A stretch of DNA of 64,000 bases from SELP01 sp035969385 (GTDB lineage: Bacteria; Pseudomonadota; Alphaproteobacteria; Rhodobacterales; Rhodobacteraceae): assembly GCF_035969385.1 (NCBI RefSeq), contig NZ_JAYKKJ010000001.1, forward strand, positions 248,001 through 312,000. The letters run 5' to 3'. The position numbers and the translations under genes were made by a program. The notes under the pieces are model-generated. The model saw only the letters and a list, made by a program, of their open reading frames with translations. It had not been told where the DNA came from and did no database searches. Below are positions 8,676 through 17,041 of the stretch, one piece after another (position 1 is the first letter of the stretch; every line of letters begins with the position of its first letter).

Positions 8676-10139
8676 TCAGGTCGATTGCTGGATCGCTTCG
8701 GCGATCAGGCGGATACCTTCGCGGATTCGGTTCGCCGGGATCGAGGAATAGGCGAGCCGGTAGAAACAGGTTGGCTTGTCTGATCCGGCGAAGAAATTCG
8801 CCCCCGGTTCGATCAGCACCGATTGCAGGCGCAGCCGTTCGGCAAGGAAACTGGTATTCACCCCCGGCGGGGCCTGCATCCAGACCGACGACCCGCCAAA
8901 GGTTGCCCGGCCGGCCACGGTCAGACCGAATTCGTCAATCGCCGCATCCATCACCTGCCGCCGCTCCATATAGGCCCGGCTCATCCGGCGGATCAGCGCG
9001 TCGTAGTGGCCAAGGGACAGGAAATAGCTGACGGTGCGCTGGATATGTCCCGGCGGGTGACGCAAGACGCTCGCCCGCAGGTTCCGCGCCTCGCGGATAA
9101 AGGGGGCGGGGCCGACAAGATAGCCCAGCCGCAGCCCGGGAAATAGTGATTTCGAGAACGACCCGACATAGATCACCCGCCCGTTCCGATCCAGTGATTT
9201 CAGGGCGGGAGAGGGGGCCTTGAGAAAGGACATCTCGAATTCGTAGTCATCCTCGACGATCAGGAAATTCTCGACCTCGGCCTTGTCCAGCAGCGCTTTG
9301 CGCCGGGCCAGCGGCATGGTCGATGTGGTCGGGCAGTGGTGCGACGGGGTGGTGAAGACCACGTCCACATCCGGGGGCAGATCGTCCGGGTTCAACCCGT
9401 CGCCATCGGTTGGCACGCTGGCCAGCTGGCAGCGCGACTGGGTCAGGATCGACCGCAGGGCCGGATAGCAGGGGTCTTCCATCGCTGCGACCCGGCGCTG
9501 GGTCAGCAGAACCTGCGCCGCCAGCCACAGCGCGTTTTGCGCGCCCAGCGTGACAAGGATTTCATCCGGCCCGGCCAGAATACCCCGGCGCGGCAGGGTC
9601 TGGCGGGCGATGAATTCCACCAGCTTCGGATCGTCCCCGTCGAAATAGTCGGTGGTCAGCGCGGTGAAATCCTTGCGTCCCAGCGCCTGCAACGCGCACA
9701 GCCGCCAGTTCGCGCTGTCGAACAGGGTTTGGTCCGCCTGTCCGTAGATAAATGGGTAACGGTAGCTGGCCCAATCGGCGGGTTTGATCAGGCCCAGCGA
9801 AGCGGGAATGCGCTGTCCAAGGATGCGACCCCAGTCCACCGTCCCGCTGCCCGATTGCTGCGCCGGGAAAGACGGGGGTTCAGGTGCGTTGTCGGACACG
9901 AAATAGCCCGACCGCCCGCGCGAGGTGATATAGTCATCGGCCAGAAGTTCGGTATAGGCCAGCGTCACCGTAATCCGGCTGACCCCAAGGTGATCGGCCA
10001 GTTTGCGCGACGAAGGCAGCCGTTCACCGGGACGAAACCGCCCGTCTAGAATGCCCTGCGCCACCATCTGGCGAATCTGCGCCTGAAGGGTGCCTTCGGA
10101 ACTGGGATCAAGGAAAAAGGATTCGGGACTGATCGGCAT
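8676..10139 (-). CDS. tauR: Taurine regulator TauR (MocR/GntR type with aminotransferase-like domain)
   Basis: A 487-residue MocR-family regulator. Residues ~10-80 form a GntR winged helix (GERLPSSRKLADHLGVSRITV). Residues ~115-487 form an aminotransferase class-I-like domain with a PLP-lysine context VGSFSKSLFPGLRLGYLV. Such proteins use PLP and an amino-compound effector to activate target promoters. TauR of Rhodobacter controls taurine genes, and the neighbours tpa and xsc make that assignment strong. The gene lies between a GNAT gene and xsc on the same strand, about 40 bp from the GNAT stop. A weak CTGGACTTAG repeat just upstream suggests possible autoregulation. Confidence 0.9.
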   Translation of the reverse strand: MPISPESFFLDPSSEGTLQAQIRQMVAQGILDGRFRPGERLPSSRKLADHLGVSRITVTLAYTELLADDYITSRGRSGYFVSDNAPEPPSFPAQQSGSGTVDWGRILGQRIPASLGLIKPADWASYRYPFIYGQADQTLFDSANWRLCALQALGRKDFTALTTDYFDGDDPKLVEFIARQTLPRRGILAGPDEILVTLGAQNALWLAAQVLLTQRRVAAMEDPCYPALRSILTQSRCQLASVPTDGDGLNPDDLPPDVDVVFTTPSHHCPTTSTMPLARRKALLDKAEVENFLIVEDDYEFEMSFLKAPSPALKSLDRNGRVIYVGSFSKSLFPGLRLGYLVGPAPFIREARNLRASVLRHPPGHIQRTVSYFLSLGHYDALIRRMSRAYMERRQVMDAAIDEFGLTVAGRATFGGSSVWMQAPPGVNTSFLAERLRLQSVLIEPGANFFAGSDKPTCFYRLAYSSIPANRIREGIRLIAEAIQQST

Positions 10140-10153
10140 GGGATCAGCCTAGG

Positions 10154-10185
10154 GTGGTCTTAAGCGGCGCGCAATCTGGACTTAG
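10154..10185 (+). promoter_or_regulatory. Possible weak TauR site upstream of tauR
   Basis: CTGGACTTAG at 10176-10185 matches the TauR-like half-site. A poorer GTGGTCTTAA lies 22 bp before it at 10154-10163. The orientation is opposite to the tpa and xsc sites and the last bases overlap the 3' end of the GNAT gene. Autoregulation is only a suggestion. Confidence 0.35.
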
Positions 10186-10883
10186 GATTTTGGCATGCGC
10201 AGCGCCGTCTTTTGCCTGCCGTCGTCGTCAAAATTGGACGGGTCCAGCCAGCGCGTGAATTCCGCGCGGACGTCGGGCCAGTCCTTGTCGGTCAGGCCGA
10301 ACCATGCGGTGTCGCGGTTACGTCCTTTGTAATGGGTGGCCTGCCGGAATGTGCCTTCATATCGGAACCCAAGCCGTTCGGCCGCAGCCCGGGAAGGGGC
10401 GTTCAGAGCGTCGCATTTCCATTCGTAGCGCCGGTATCCCAGATCGTCGAAGACCCGCGCCATCATCAGGAACATTGCCTCGGTCGACATGGCGGTGCGC
10501 TGCAAAAGCGGGGAAAGGTGGATGTGCCCCACCTCGATCGCCCCGTTGGCCGGGTCGATCCGCAGGTAGCTGGCCAGCCCGACCGCCGCGCCTGTGCCGT
10601 TCAGGATGGTATGGAACAGCGGGTCGTCGCCGGTGCAGGTCGTGTCCATCCACTCCCGAAACACCGCTTCGGTGTCGAATGGCCCATAAGGAAGATAGGT
10701 CCAGTTGCCTCCGCCCCTGTCCTGCCCGAACGCCTCGAACAGACCGGCGGCATGAGTGGCAACGTCGGTCGGGACGATTGTCACCCGCGTGCCCTGCATC
10801 GGGCTCCGGTCCGGCCTTGGCCGGGGCAGGGCGACGTCCAGAGGGTCACCAACGGGCTGTCCAAGGGCATTCAGGCGGGGCAT
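10182..10883 (-). CDS. GNAT-family N-acetyltransferase (RimJ/RimL-like)
   Basis: A 233-residue acetyltransferase with a full GNAT fold from about residue 30. The segment AIEVGHIHLSPLLQRTAMSTEAM resembles strand 4/motif A of RimJ/RimL proteins, and NAPSRAAAERLGFRYEGTFR is the conserved C-terminal acetyl-CoA half. The substrate cannot be read from the sequence. It sits between tpa and tauR on the same strand, but a terminator-like hairpin separates it from tpa, so it probably shares a transcript with tauR rather than tpa. AAAGG lies 7 bases before the ATG. A role in taurine metabolism is not shown; acetylation of an amino-sulfonate or of a protein N-terminus are both guesses. Confidence 0.8.
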   Translation of the reverse strand: MPRLNALGQPVGDPLDVALPRPRPDRSPMQGTRVTIVPTDVATHAAGLFEAFGQDRGGGNWTYLPYGPFDTEAVFREWMDTTCTGDDPLFHTILNGTGAAVGLASYLRIDPANGAIEVGHIHLSPLLQRTAMSTEAMFLMMARVFDDLGYRRYEWKCDALNAPSRAAAERLGFRYEGTFRQATHYKGRNRDTAWFGLTDKDWPDVRAEFTRWLDPSNFDDDGRQKTALRMPKS

Positions 10884-10902
10884 GGCGGACCTTTCAAGAA
10901 AA

Positions 10903-10924
10903 GGCCCGGCGCAGGGGCCGGGCC
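10903..10924 (-). terminator. Intrinsic terminator after tpa
   Basis: Perfect 8-bp stem GGCCCGGC/GCCGGGCC with a 6-nt loop lies 25 bases past the tpa stop. On the reverse strand it is followed by TTTTCTTG. It separates tpa from the GNAT-tauR genes. Confidence 0.75.
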
Positions 10925-10949
10925 AGGTTCTTGGGGCAGGGAAGAGAAG

Positions 10950-12332
10950 CTACCCCAATACGGTGGTGATCGCGTTATCGACCGCGGTCGTGATCTCGTC
11001 GATGTCGTCCGCCGTGGCGATCAGCGCCGGGGCGAACAGCAGGGTGTTGTTGAAGCCCGGAACCGACCGGTTCTGCGCCCCGATGATCACGCCCTGCTTC
11101 ATGCAGTCGGCGACGATCCCCATGACCTTGGATTCATGCACCGGTTCCTTGGTGTCGCGGTCGGCTACCAGTTCGATCCCGGCGAACAGGCCCATGCCGC
11201 GCACCTCGCCGACCCAGCGATGCTTGTCCATGATCGCCTGAAGGTTCGATTTCAGCCGCTCGCCCATCTTGGCCGAGTTTCCGCCAAGGTCTTCCTTTTC
11301 GATGATCTTGAGGTTCTCCAGCGCTGCGGTCGGCCCGGCGGTGCAGCCGCCAAAGGTCGAGATATCGCGGAAATAGCCCATCCGGTCGGTGTCGTCCTTG
11401 AACAGGTCGAACACCCGTTCGGTGGTCACGCAGCAGGAAATCGCGGCATAGCCAGAGGCCACGCCCTTGGCCATGGTCACGATGTCGGGCTGGATGCCAA
11501 ACTGCTGGTAGCCGAACCAGGTGCCGGTGCGGCCAAGGCCACAGACGACCTCGTCGATGTGCAGAAGCACGTCATACTTGCGGCAAATCTCCTGCACCCG
11601 TTCCCAGTAGCCTTTGGGCGGCACGATGATGCCGCCGCCTGCGGTGATCGGCTCAAGGCACAACGCGCCAACGGTGTCCGGACCTTCGCGCAGGATCACG
11701 TCCTCGATCGCTTGGGCTGCCTTTTCGCCGTAGGTTTCGCCGGCCCAGCCGTCTTGGGCGCGGTATTCAAGGCAGTGGGGCACCTCGACAAAGCCCGGTG
11801 CAAAGGGGCCGTATTGGGCGTTGCGTTCCTGCTGGCCACCTGCCGACAGGGTGGCGATGGTGGTGCCGTGATAGTCGCGGTCGCGGTAGAGGATCTTGTG
11901 CTTCTTGCCGCCGTAATGCTTGTGCGCAATCTGGCGCACCATCTTGAAGGCCTTCTCGTTCGCCTCGGACCCGGAGTTGGCGTAGTAGACGCGCGACAAG
12001 CCGGGCATCTTTTCCACAAGGCGCTGGGCGAATTCGGCGCCGGGAATGGTGCCCTTGGCGCCTGCAAAATAGCACATCTTTACCAGCTGATCGCGGACCG
12101 CATCCGCGATTTCGGTGCGCCCATAGCCGACGTTGACGGTCCAGACCCCGCCGGAGACGGCGTCGATATGTTCCTTGCCGGTGATGTCCCAGACGCGCAT
12201 GCCCTTGCCTTCGACGATGATCTGCGGATCGATCGCCTCGAACGGCTTGTGTTGGGTCAGGTGGTGCCAGACATGGGCGCGGTCGGCCTCGATCACGGCA
12301 GAGGGGTCGTTGGTCAGGGATTGGATATCCAT
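10950..12332 (-). CDS. tpa: Taurine:pyruvate aminotransferase
   Basis: A 460-residue class-III PLP aminotransferase that converts taurine and pyruvate to sulfoacetaldehyde and alanine. The start MDIQSLTNDPSAV has AGGAG at the right distance; an in-frame ATG 20 codons earlier lacks support. Visible features are the substrate-entry motif SGGVWTVNVGYGR (about 60-72), SGSEANEKAFK (120-130), the Asp of HIDEV near residue 260 and the Schiff-base lysine in TMAKG near residue 289. The taurine assignment rests on family resemblance plus xsc and tauR nearby; related omega-aminotransferases look similar. A TauR-like repeat pair lies about 85-120 bp upstream. No taurine ABC transporter is in the window. 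Confidence 0.92.
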   Translation of the reverse strand: MDIQSLTNDPSAVIEADRAHVWHHLTQHKPFEAIDPQIIVEGKGMRVWDITGKEHIDAVSGGVWTVNVGYGRTEIADAVRDQLVKMCYFAGAKGTIPGAEFAQRLVEKMPGLSRVYYANSGSEANEKAFKMVRQIAHKHYGGKKHKILYRDRDYHGTTIATLSAGGQQERNAQYGPFAPGFVEVPHCLEYRAQDGWAGETYGEKAAQAIEDVILREGPDTVGALCLEPITAGGGIIVPPKGYWERVQEICRKYDVLLHIDEVVCGLGRTGTWFGYQQFGIQPDIVTMAKGVASGYAAISCCVTTERVFDLFKDDTDRMGYFRDISTFGGCTAGPTAALENLKIIEKEDLGGNSAKMGERLKSNLQAIMDKHRWVGEVRGMGLFAGIELVADRDTKEPVHESKVMGIVADCMKQGVIIGAQNRSVPGFNNTLLFAPALIATADDIDEITTAVDNAITTVLG

Positions 12333-12417
12333 GGCGGGCTCCTGGAGAATCGGTTGTCGGCCGGGGGTGGCCGGGGTTTGCCTTTGTCCCACAATGCGCC
12401 TGACGCCAAGCCCGGTC

Positions 12418-12450
12418 TTAGGGCCAGCGCCGTGGCATAGATAAGTCCAG
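12418..12450 (-). promoter_or_regulatory. Predicted TauR operator upstream of tpa (paired direct repeat)
   Basis: On the reverse strand CTGGACTTAT (12441-12450) and CTGGCCCTAA (12418-12427) are direct repeats with starts 23 bp apart, the same geometry as upstream of xsc. They lie in the divergent region shared with copA and are placed to activate tpa. Confidence 0.75.
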
Positions 12451-12492
12451 ACGCGCGCTGCTGGGAAAGTTCACAGATTGTTGCCATAGGCC

Positions 12493-12523
12493 TTGACCTT
12501 CCCGTGACTGGAACCTTTATCTG
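12493..12523 (+). promoter_or_regulatory. CueR/MerR-type copper promoter of copA
   Basis: TTGACC (-35) and TATCTG (-10) are separated by 19 bp, the long spacer diagnostic of MerR-family activation. The spacer holds ACCTTCC-N7-GGAA, close to the known CueR operator half-sites (ACCTTCC/GGAAGGT), although the right half is imperfect. The regulator gene is the second gene of the operon. Confidence 0.8.
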
Positions 12524-12554
12524 GAAGGGCAAGGCCGCAAAGGAGGGCCGGATC

Positions 12555-15020
12555 ATGGGCGCAGAAAACCAGCTTTCATTTGAAATTGACGGGCTTAGCT
12601 GCGCGGCCTGCGTGGGCCGGGCGGAAAAGGCGCTCAAGGCCGTGGGTGGCGTGGACCGGGCCGAGGTGAACCTTGCAACGAGAACCGGCCGTGTGGTTCT
12701 GCGGGACGATGCCGGGGCCGAAGCGACGCGCGCCCTGTCAGGCGCCTTGTCCGCCGCAGGCTATCCCGCCGTGCCGGACAGGTTCCGGCTGGAAATCACG
12801 GGGATGACCTGCGCCTCTTGCCTGAGCAAGGTCGAAGAGGCGCTGTCTTCGGTGCCCGGCGTTCTGTCGGCCAAAGTGAACCTAGCCGACGGAATCGCGT
12901 CGGTCTCGGCGCTCATCCATGACCCGGCGCCGTTGATCGCGGCGGTGCAGGCGGTGGGCTATGACGCCCGGCAGATCGCCTCGGGCGAGGTGCGGACCGA
13001 CAAAACGGTCGAGGAGGCGGCAACCCTGCGCCGCAATGTTATCCTTGCCGCTGCCCTGACCCTACCGGTCTTCGTGATGGAGATGGGCGGGCATGTGTTT
13101 CCGGCAATTCACCATTGGATCGGCCAGGCCATCGGGATGCAGACATCCTGGGTGATCCAGTTTGTCCTGACCGCGTTGGTCCTTGCCATTCCGGGCCGCC
13201 AGTTCTTTGCCAAGGGGGTTCCGGCCCTCTTGCGCCGGGGGCCGGACATGAATTCTCTGGTCGCCCTCGGCACCTCGGCGGCCTTCGGGTTCTCGACTAT
13301 CGCAACCTTTGCTCCCGGCCTTCTGCCCTCCGGCACGCGGGCGGTCTATTTCGAGGCGGCGGCGGTGATCGTTACCCTGATCCTGCTGGGGCGCTGGCTG
13401 GAGGTCCGTGCCAAGGGCCGGACCGGGGCCGCGATCAAGCGGCTGATCGGGTTGCGCCCGGATACCGCGCGGATCGAACGCGATGGCGATGTGGTCGAGG
13501 TTCCCATCGAAGAGGTTCAGCGGGGCATGTTCCTGCACATCCGGCCCGGCGAACGGATCGCCGTGGACGGGATCGTGCGCGAAGGTGACAGCTGGGTCGA
13601 CGAAAGCATGATCACCGGTGAACCTGTGCCGGTGCAGAAAACCAAGGGCGCGACCGTGACCGGGGGAACCGTGAACGGCAATGGCGCCCTTCGGGTCAGG
13701 GCAACAGCGGTCGGGTCCGATACGATGTTGGCCCGGATCATCCAGATGGTCGAGGACGCGCAGGGCGCCCGCCTTCCGGTGCAGGATTTGGTGAACAAGA
13801 TCACGGCATGGTTCGTGCCCGCCGTGATGGCGGCCGCCGCGCTCACGGTTCTGGTCTGGCTGGTATTCGGCCCGGCGCCGGTTCTGTCCTTTGCCCTTGT
13901 GGCCGGGGTGTCCGTCCTGATCATCGCCTGCCCCTGCGCGATGGGGCTGGCCACGCCGACCTCGATCATGGTTGGCACCGGGCGGGCGGCCGAACTGGGC
14001 GTTCTGTTCCGCCAGGGCGACGCGCTTCAGGCGTTGCAATCGGTGCAGGTGGTTGGCTTTGACAAGACCGGCACACTGACCGAAGGTAAGCCGGACCTGA
14101 CCGATCTGGAACCGGTGGACGGCATGGATGCGGACGGGCTTCTGGCCAAGGTCGCGGCAGTCGAGGCCCTGTCGGAACACCCGCTTGGCACGGCGATTGT
14201 CCGGGCGGCAAAGGAAAAGGGTCTGACCCTGCCCACGGTCGAAGGGTTCGCGGCGATCCCCGGATATGGACTGCGCGGGACGGTCGATGGGGTCGAGGTG
14301 CTGATCGGCGCCGCCCGCCTGATGGCGAAAGAGGGCATCGCGGCCGAAGCGCAGGAAGCGCGCGCGGTCGAGCTTTCCGCCAAGGGCCGGACGCCCATCC
14401 TTGTTGCCGTCGGCGGCAAGGCAGCCGGGGTTCTGGCCGTGGCCGACCGGATCAAGCCGACTGCGCGTGCCACGGTCGCCGCACTACATGCGCAGGGATT
14501 GAAAGTTGCGATGATCACCGGAGATACCGAACGGACAGCCGGGGCCATCGCAAAGGAACTTGGGATTGATCTGGTCCAGGCCGAGGTCTTGCCCGAGGGC
14601 AAGGTCGAGGCGATCCGCGCCCTTCAGGCCGAGGGCCGTGTGGCTTTCGTCGGGGACGGGATCAACGACGCGCCGGCGCTGGCCGCCGCCGATGTTGGCG
14701 TGGCCATCGGGACCGGCACCGATGTGGCGGTGGAAAGCGCCCATGTGGTCCTGATGTCGGGCGATCCGTCGGGGGTGGTGAACGCGCTGGAAATCAGCCG
14801 CCGCACCATGGCCAACATCCGCCAGAACCTAGGCTGGGCTTTTGGCTATAACATCCTGCTGATCCCCGTCGCCGCCGGTCTCTTGTATCCGGTTTGGGGG
14901 GTCATGCTGTCGCCCGCGCTGGCGGCGGGGGCGATGGCGGCCAGTTCCGTGCTGGTCCTGTCAAATGCCTTGCGGCTGCGCTGGGTCCGCCCCGTGGTCG
15001 AGAAAGGGGGCGCGGCATGA
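12555..15020 (+). CDS. copA: Copper-exporting P1B-type ATPase CopA
   Basis: An 821-residue Cu(I) export ATPase. Two N-terminal heavy-metal domains carry GLSCAACV (near residue 15) and GMTCASCL (near 80). Next come membrane helices, the actuator TGE loop (MITGEPVPV), the transmembrane CPC motif ACPCAMGLATPTS, the phosphorylation site DKTGTLTEG and the hinge GDGINDAPALAAADVGVA. The start is set at the ATG following AGGAGGG; an earlier in-frame ATG lies inside the promoter. The stop overlaps the start of the cueR-like gene (ATGA). The 19-bp-spacer promoter upstream implies copper-induced expression. It is distinct from the second copper ATPase here, CcoI, which serves oxidase assembly. Confidence 0.95.
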   Translation: MGAENQLSFEIDGLSCAACVGRAEKALKAVGGVDRAEVNLATRTGRVVLRDDAGAEATRALSGALSAAGYPAVPDRFRLEITGMTCASCLSKVEEALSSVPGVLSAKVNLADGIASVSALIHDPAPLIAAVQAVGYDARQIASGEVRTDKTVEEAATLRRNVILAAALTLPVFVMEMGGHVFPAIHHWIGQAIGMQTSWVIQFVLTALVLAIPGRQFFAKGVPALLRRGPDMNSLVALGTSAAFGFSTIATFAPGLLPSGTRAVYFEAAAVIVTLILLGRWLEVRAKGRTGAAIKRLIGLRPDTARIERDGDVVEVPIEEVQRGMFLHIRPGERIAVDGIVREGDSWVDESMITGEPVPVQKTKGATVTGGTVNGNGALRVRATAVGSDTMLARIIQMVEDAQGARLPVQDLVNKITAWFVPAVMAAAALTVLVWLVFGPAPVLSFALVAGVSVLIIACPCAMGLATPTSIMVGTGRAAELGVLFRQGDALQALQSVQVVGFDKTGTLTEGKPDLTDLEPVDGMDADGLLAKVAAVEALSEHPLGTAIVRAAKEKGLTLPTVEGFAAIPGYGLRGTVDGVEVLIGAARLMAKEGIAAEAQEARAVELSAKGRTPILVAVGGKAAGVLAVADRIKPTARATVAALHAQGLKVAMITGDTERTAGAIAKELGIDLVQAEVLPEGKVEAIRALQAEGRVAFVGDGINDAPALAAADVGVAIGTGTDVAVESAHVVLMSGDPSGVVNALEISRRTMANIRQNLGWAFGYNILLIPVAAGLLYPVWGVMLSPALAAGAMAASSVLVLSNALRLRWVRPVVEKGGAA

Positions 15021-15412
15021 ATATTGGTGAAGTCGCCGAAAAGACCGGGCTGCCTGCCAAGACGATCCGCTATTACGAGGATATCGGGCTGGTCCGGCCG
15101 TTGCGCGGGCATAATGGATATCGGCAGTTCCGCGACAGCGATGCGCACAAGCTGACATTTCTGGGCCGAGCGCGGGCGCTGGGATTTTCGATCGAGGATT
15201 GTCGCGATCTTCTGGCCCTCTGGGAAGATCAGGACCGGGCCAGTGCCGATGTCCGGCAGATCGCCAAAGGGCATCTGGCAGAGATCGAACGCAAGATTAC
15301 CGATCTTTCGGCCATGCGGGACACGCTTCAAGGGCTTGTAAGGGCTTGCCACGGTGACGACCGGCCCGACTGTCCGATCCTCAGGGGGTTGGCCGATCCT
15401 TCAGTTTCTTGA
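15017..15412 (+). CDS. cueR: MerR-family copper regulator (CueR type)
   Basis: A 131-residue MerR-family activator. The N-terminal winged helix reads MNIGEVAEKTGLPAKTIRYY, followed by the wing GLVRPLRGHNGYRQF and a long dimerisation helix. The metal-binding loop near the C-terminus has the two cysteines CHGDDRPDCPI, the spacing of CueR-like Cu(I)/Ag(I) sensors. The ATG overlaps the copA stop. In a CueR-type circuit it would activate the copA promoter when copper rises, so it controls its own operon. The start is clear because the DNA-binding domain begins at residue 1. Confidence 0.92.
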   Translation: MNIGEVAEKTGLPAKTIRYYEDIGLVRPLRGHNGYRQFRDSDAHKLTFLGRARALGFSIEDCRDLLALWEDQDRASADVRQIAKGHLAEIERKITDLSAMRDTLQGLVRACHGDDRPDCPILRGLADPSVS

Positions 15413-15472
15413 TCCCGGTCAATGTCTGGCGCTCGCGGACCCGCTAGCGTGAAGGCAACAATGGAGGCCTGA

Positions 15473-15793
15473 ATGACCACGCTTGAAGACCGCAAAGCCC
15501 AACTGCTCGCCCGTCGCGCCGAACTTGTCGAACGGTCCGAAGAGGTCGAGGCGGAACTGGATGCCCATCACAACCCGGATTGGGAAGAACTGGCAACCGA
15601 ACGCGAAGGTGACGAGGTGCTGGAAAGCATGGGTGTTTCGGCGGCCGCTGAAATCCGTGCCATCGACGCCGCCCTGTCCCGGCTTGAGGCAGGGGAATAC
15701 GGGGTCTGCGTGAAATGCGGCGAGGACATCAGCGCCGAGCGGTTGGATGTGGTTCCGCACGCGCCGCTGTGCAAGGCCTGCGCGCGCGGTTAG
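15473..15793 (+). CDS. DksA/TraR-family C4 zinc-finger protein
   Basis: A 106-residue protein with an acidic coiled-coil start (TLEDRKAQLLARRAELVE) and a C-terminal four-cysteine zinc finger (CVKCGED ... CKACARG). DksA/TraR proteins bind the secondary channel of RNA polymerase, but this short one lacks the longer DksA N-terminus and the usual DxxDxA coiled-coil tip. It is better called DksA-like. AATGGAGGCCTGA gives a ribosome site. It is a single gene downstream of cueR and overlaps the 3' end of the convergent argE-type gene by 4 bp. A specific role cannot be inferred. Confidence 0.85.
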   Translation: MTTLEDRKAQLLARRAELVERSEEVEAELDAHHNPDWEELATEREGDEVLESMGVSAAAEIRAIDAALSRLEAGEYGVCVKCGEDISAERLDVVPHAPLCKACARG

Positions 15794-16950
15794 GCGCTGA
15801 CCTTGTCGCCCAGCTTTTCCAGCATCGACAGGCACTGAACCATCTGGTCAAGCGAGACGAATTCGTCAGGCTTGTGGGCTTGGGCAATTGACCCCGGCCC
15901 ACAGACGATCACGTCCATCCCCAATTGCTGGAACAGCCCCGCCTCGGTCCCGAAGGGAACAAGGTCTGTAGCATTCGCCCCGGTCAGTTCAACTACCAGA
16001 TCGCGGATCGCGTTCTGGTCCATCGGCTCCAGCCCGACGACCTCTCCGATCACTTCGGTGTGGATGCTGGCGGAGGGGTCCACCGCCTGCATCGCGGGCA
16101 GCAGGTGGTGGGTGCAGAAATGGTGCAGGTCTTGCTTCACGAAATCGGCGTCGGATTTCTGGACCGGGCGCATTTCCCAGTCCACCCGCGCCTTGCCGGG
16201 GATCACGTTATGGGCAACGCCGCCGATCAGCGCGCCGGTGTTGATCGTGGTCCAAGGCGGTTCAAATTGGCTGTCGGGGGGGCAGCGGTGGCGCAGTTTG
16301 TCCTTCAGCTCCAGCAGGCGGCTGACATAGCGGACCGCGTATTCCACGGCGTTCACCCCCAGATCGGGGCCTGATCCGTGACCCTCCAGCCCATGAAAAT
16401 GCGTGGAGTATTCGAAGCAGCCCTTGTGGCCTTCGATGATCCGCATTTCGGTGGGTTCGCCGATGATCGCCATGGCCGGGCGATAGCCCCGGTTCTGGAG
16501 TTCCGTGACAAGCGCCTGCCCGCCAAGGCAACCGGTTTCCTCGTCATGGGTAAAGGCAAAGTGGATCGGGCGGGCCAGATCGCGCGCGGCATAAAGCGGG
16601 GCCATCGCCACGGCGGCGGCGATAAAGCCCTTCATGTCGCAGGCGCCGCGCCCGTAGAGAAGACCGGCCCGTTCATCCATCACGAACGGGTCGCTGGTCC
16701 AGTCCTGATCGGTCACCGGCACAACGTCCGAATGACCCGACAGGACGATCCCGCCGTCGGTATCCGGCCCCAGCGTGGCCCAAAGGTTGGCCTTGGCCCC
16801 AGTGTCGTCCTGATAGACCTCGACCCGCGCACCCGCCCGTTCCAGCCGGTCGGCAAGGTAGCCGATGCAGGCAAGGTTGCTGTCGGTGGACACCGTGGGG
16901 AAGGCGATCAGGTCGCGCAGGATCTCGGTCGTTTCCGAAAGCGTGGTCAT
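15790..16950 (-). CDS. argE: Acetylornithine deacetylase-like M20 metallohydrolase
   Basis: A 386-residue M20 peptidase-family deacylase. The start MTTLSETTEILRDLIAFP is chosen because family similarity begins there; upstream in-frame ATGs read low-complexity sequence. Metal-binding motifs are seen in order: SGHSDVVPV, YGRGACDMKGF, DEETGCLGG and GEPTEM, with the C-terminal histidine region intact. The family removes N-acetyl groups from ornithine or related compounds. It is transcribed away from an Lrp-type regulator across a 91-bp promoter region. The nearby aminotransferase suggests amino acid or polyamine catabolism rather than biosynthesis. The precise substrate is uncertain. Confidence 0.85.
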   Translation of the reverse strand: MTTLSETTEILRDLIAFPTVSTDSNLACIGYLADRLERAGARVEVYQDDTGAKANLWATLGPDTDGGIVLSGHSDVVPVTDQDWTSDPFVMDERAGLLYGRGACDMKGFIAAAVAMAPLYAARDLARPIHFAFTHDEETGCLGGQALVTELQNRGYRPAMAIIGEPTEMRIIEGHKGCFEYSTHFHGLEGHGSGPDLGVNAVEYAVRYVSRLLELKDKLRHRCPPDSQFEPPWTTINTGALIGGVAHNVIPGKARVDWEMRPVQKSDADFVKQDLHHFCTHHLLPAMQAVDPSASIHTEVIGEVVGLEPMDQNAIRDLVVELTGANATDLVPFGTEAGLFQQLGMDVIVCGPGSIAQAHKPDEFVSLDQMVQCLSMLEKLGDKVSA

Positions 16951-17041
16951 CGGCGGGCTCCGTCTGATATGGGCGGAAGATGGCAGAGGCGTCAGCGCTT
17001 CGATAGGATGAAAACGACCCGCGAGGAAAGAACTGGGACAC

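Noticed and set aside
10212..12440. 742-codon open frame opposite GNAT and tpa
   Set aside because: Antisense shadow of well-supported genes; no recognisable domain.
12504..12554. In-frame ATG upstream of the chosen copA start
   Set aside because: It lies inside the predicted 19-bp-spacer promoter and lacks a ribosome site; the ATG at 12555 has AGGAGGG.
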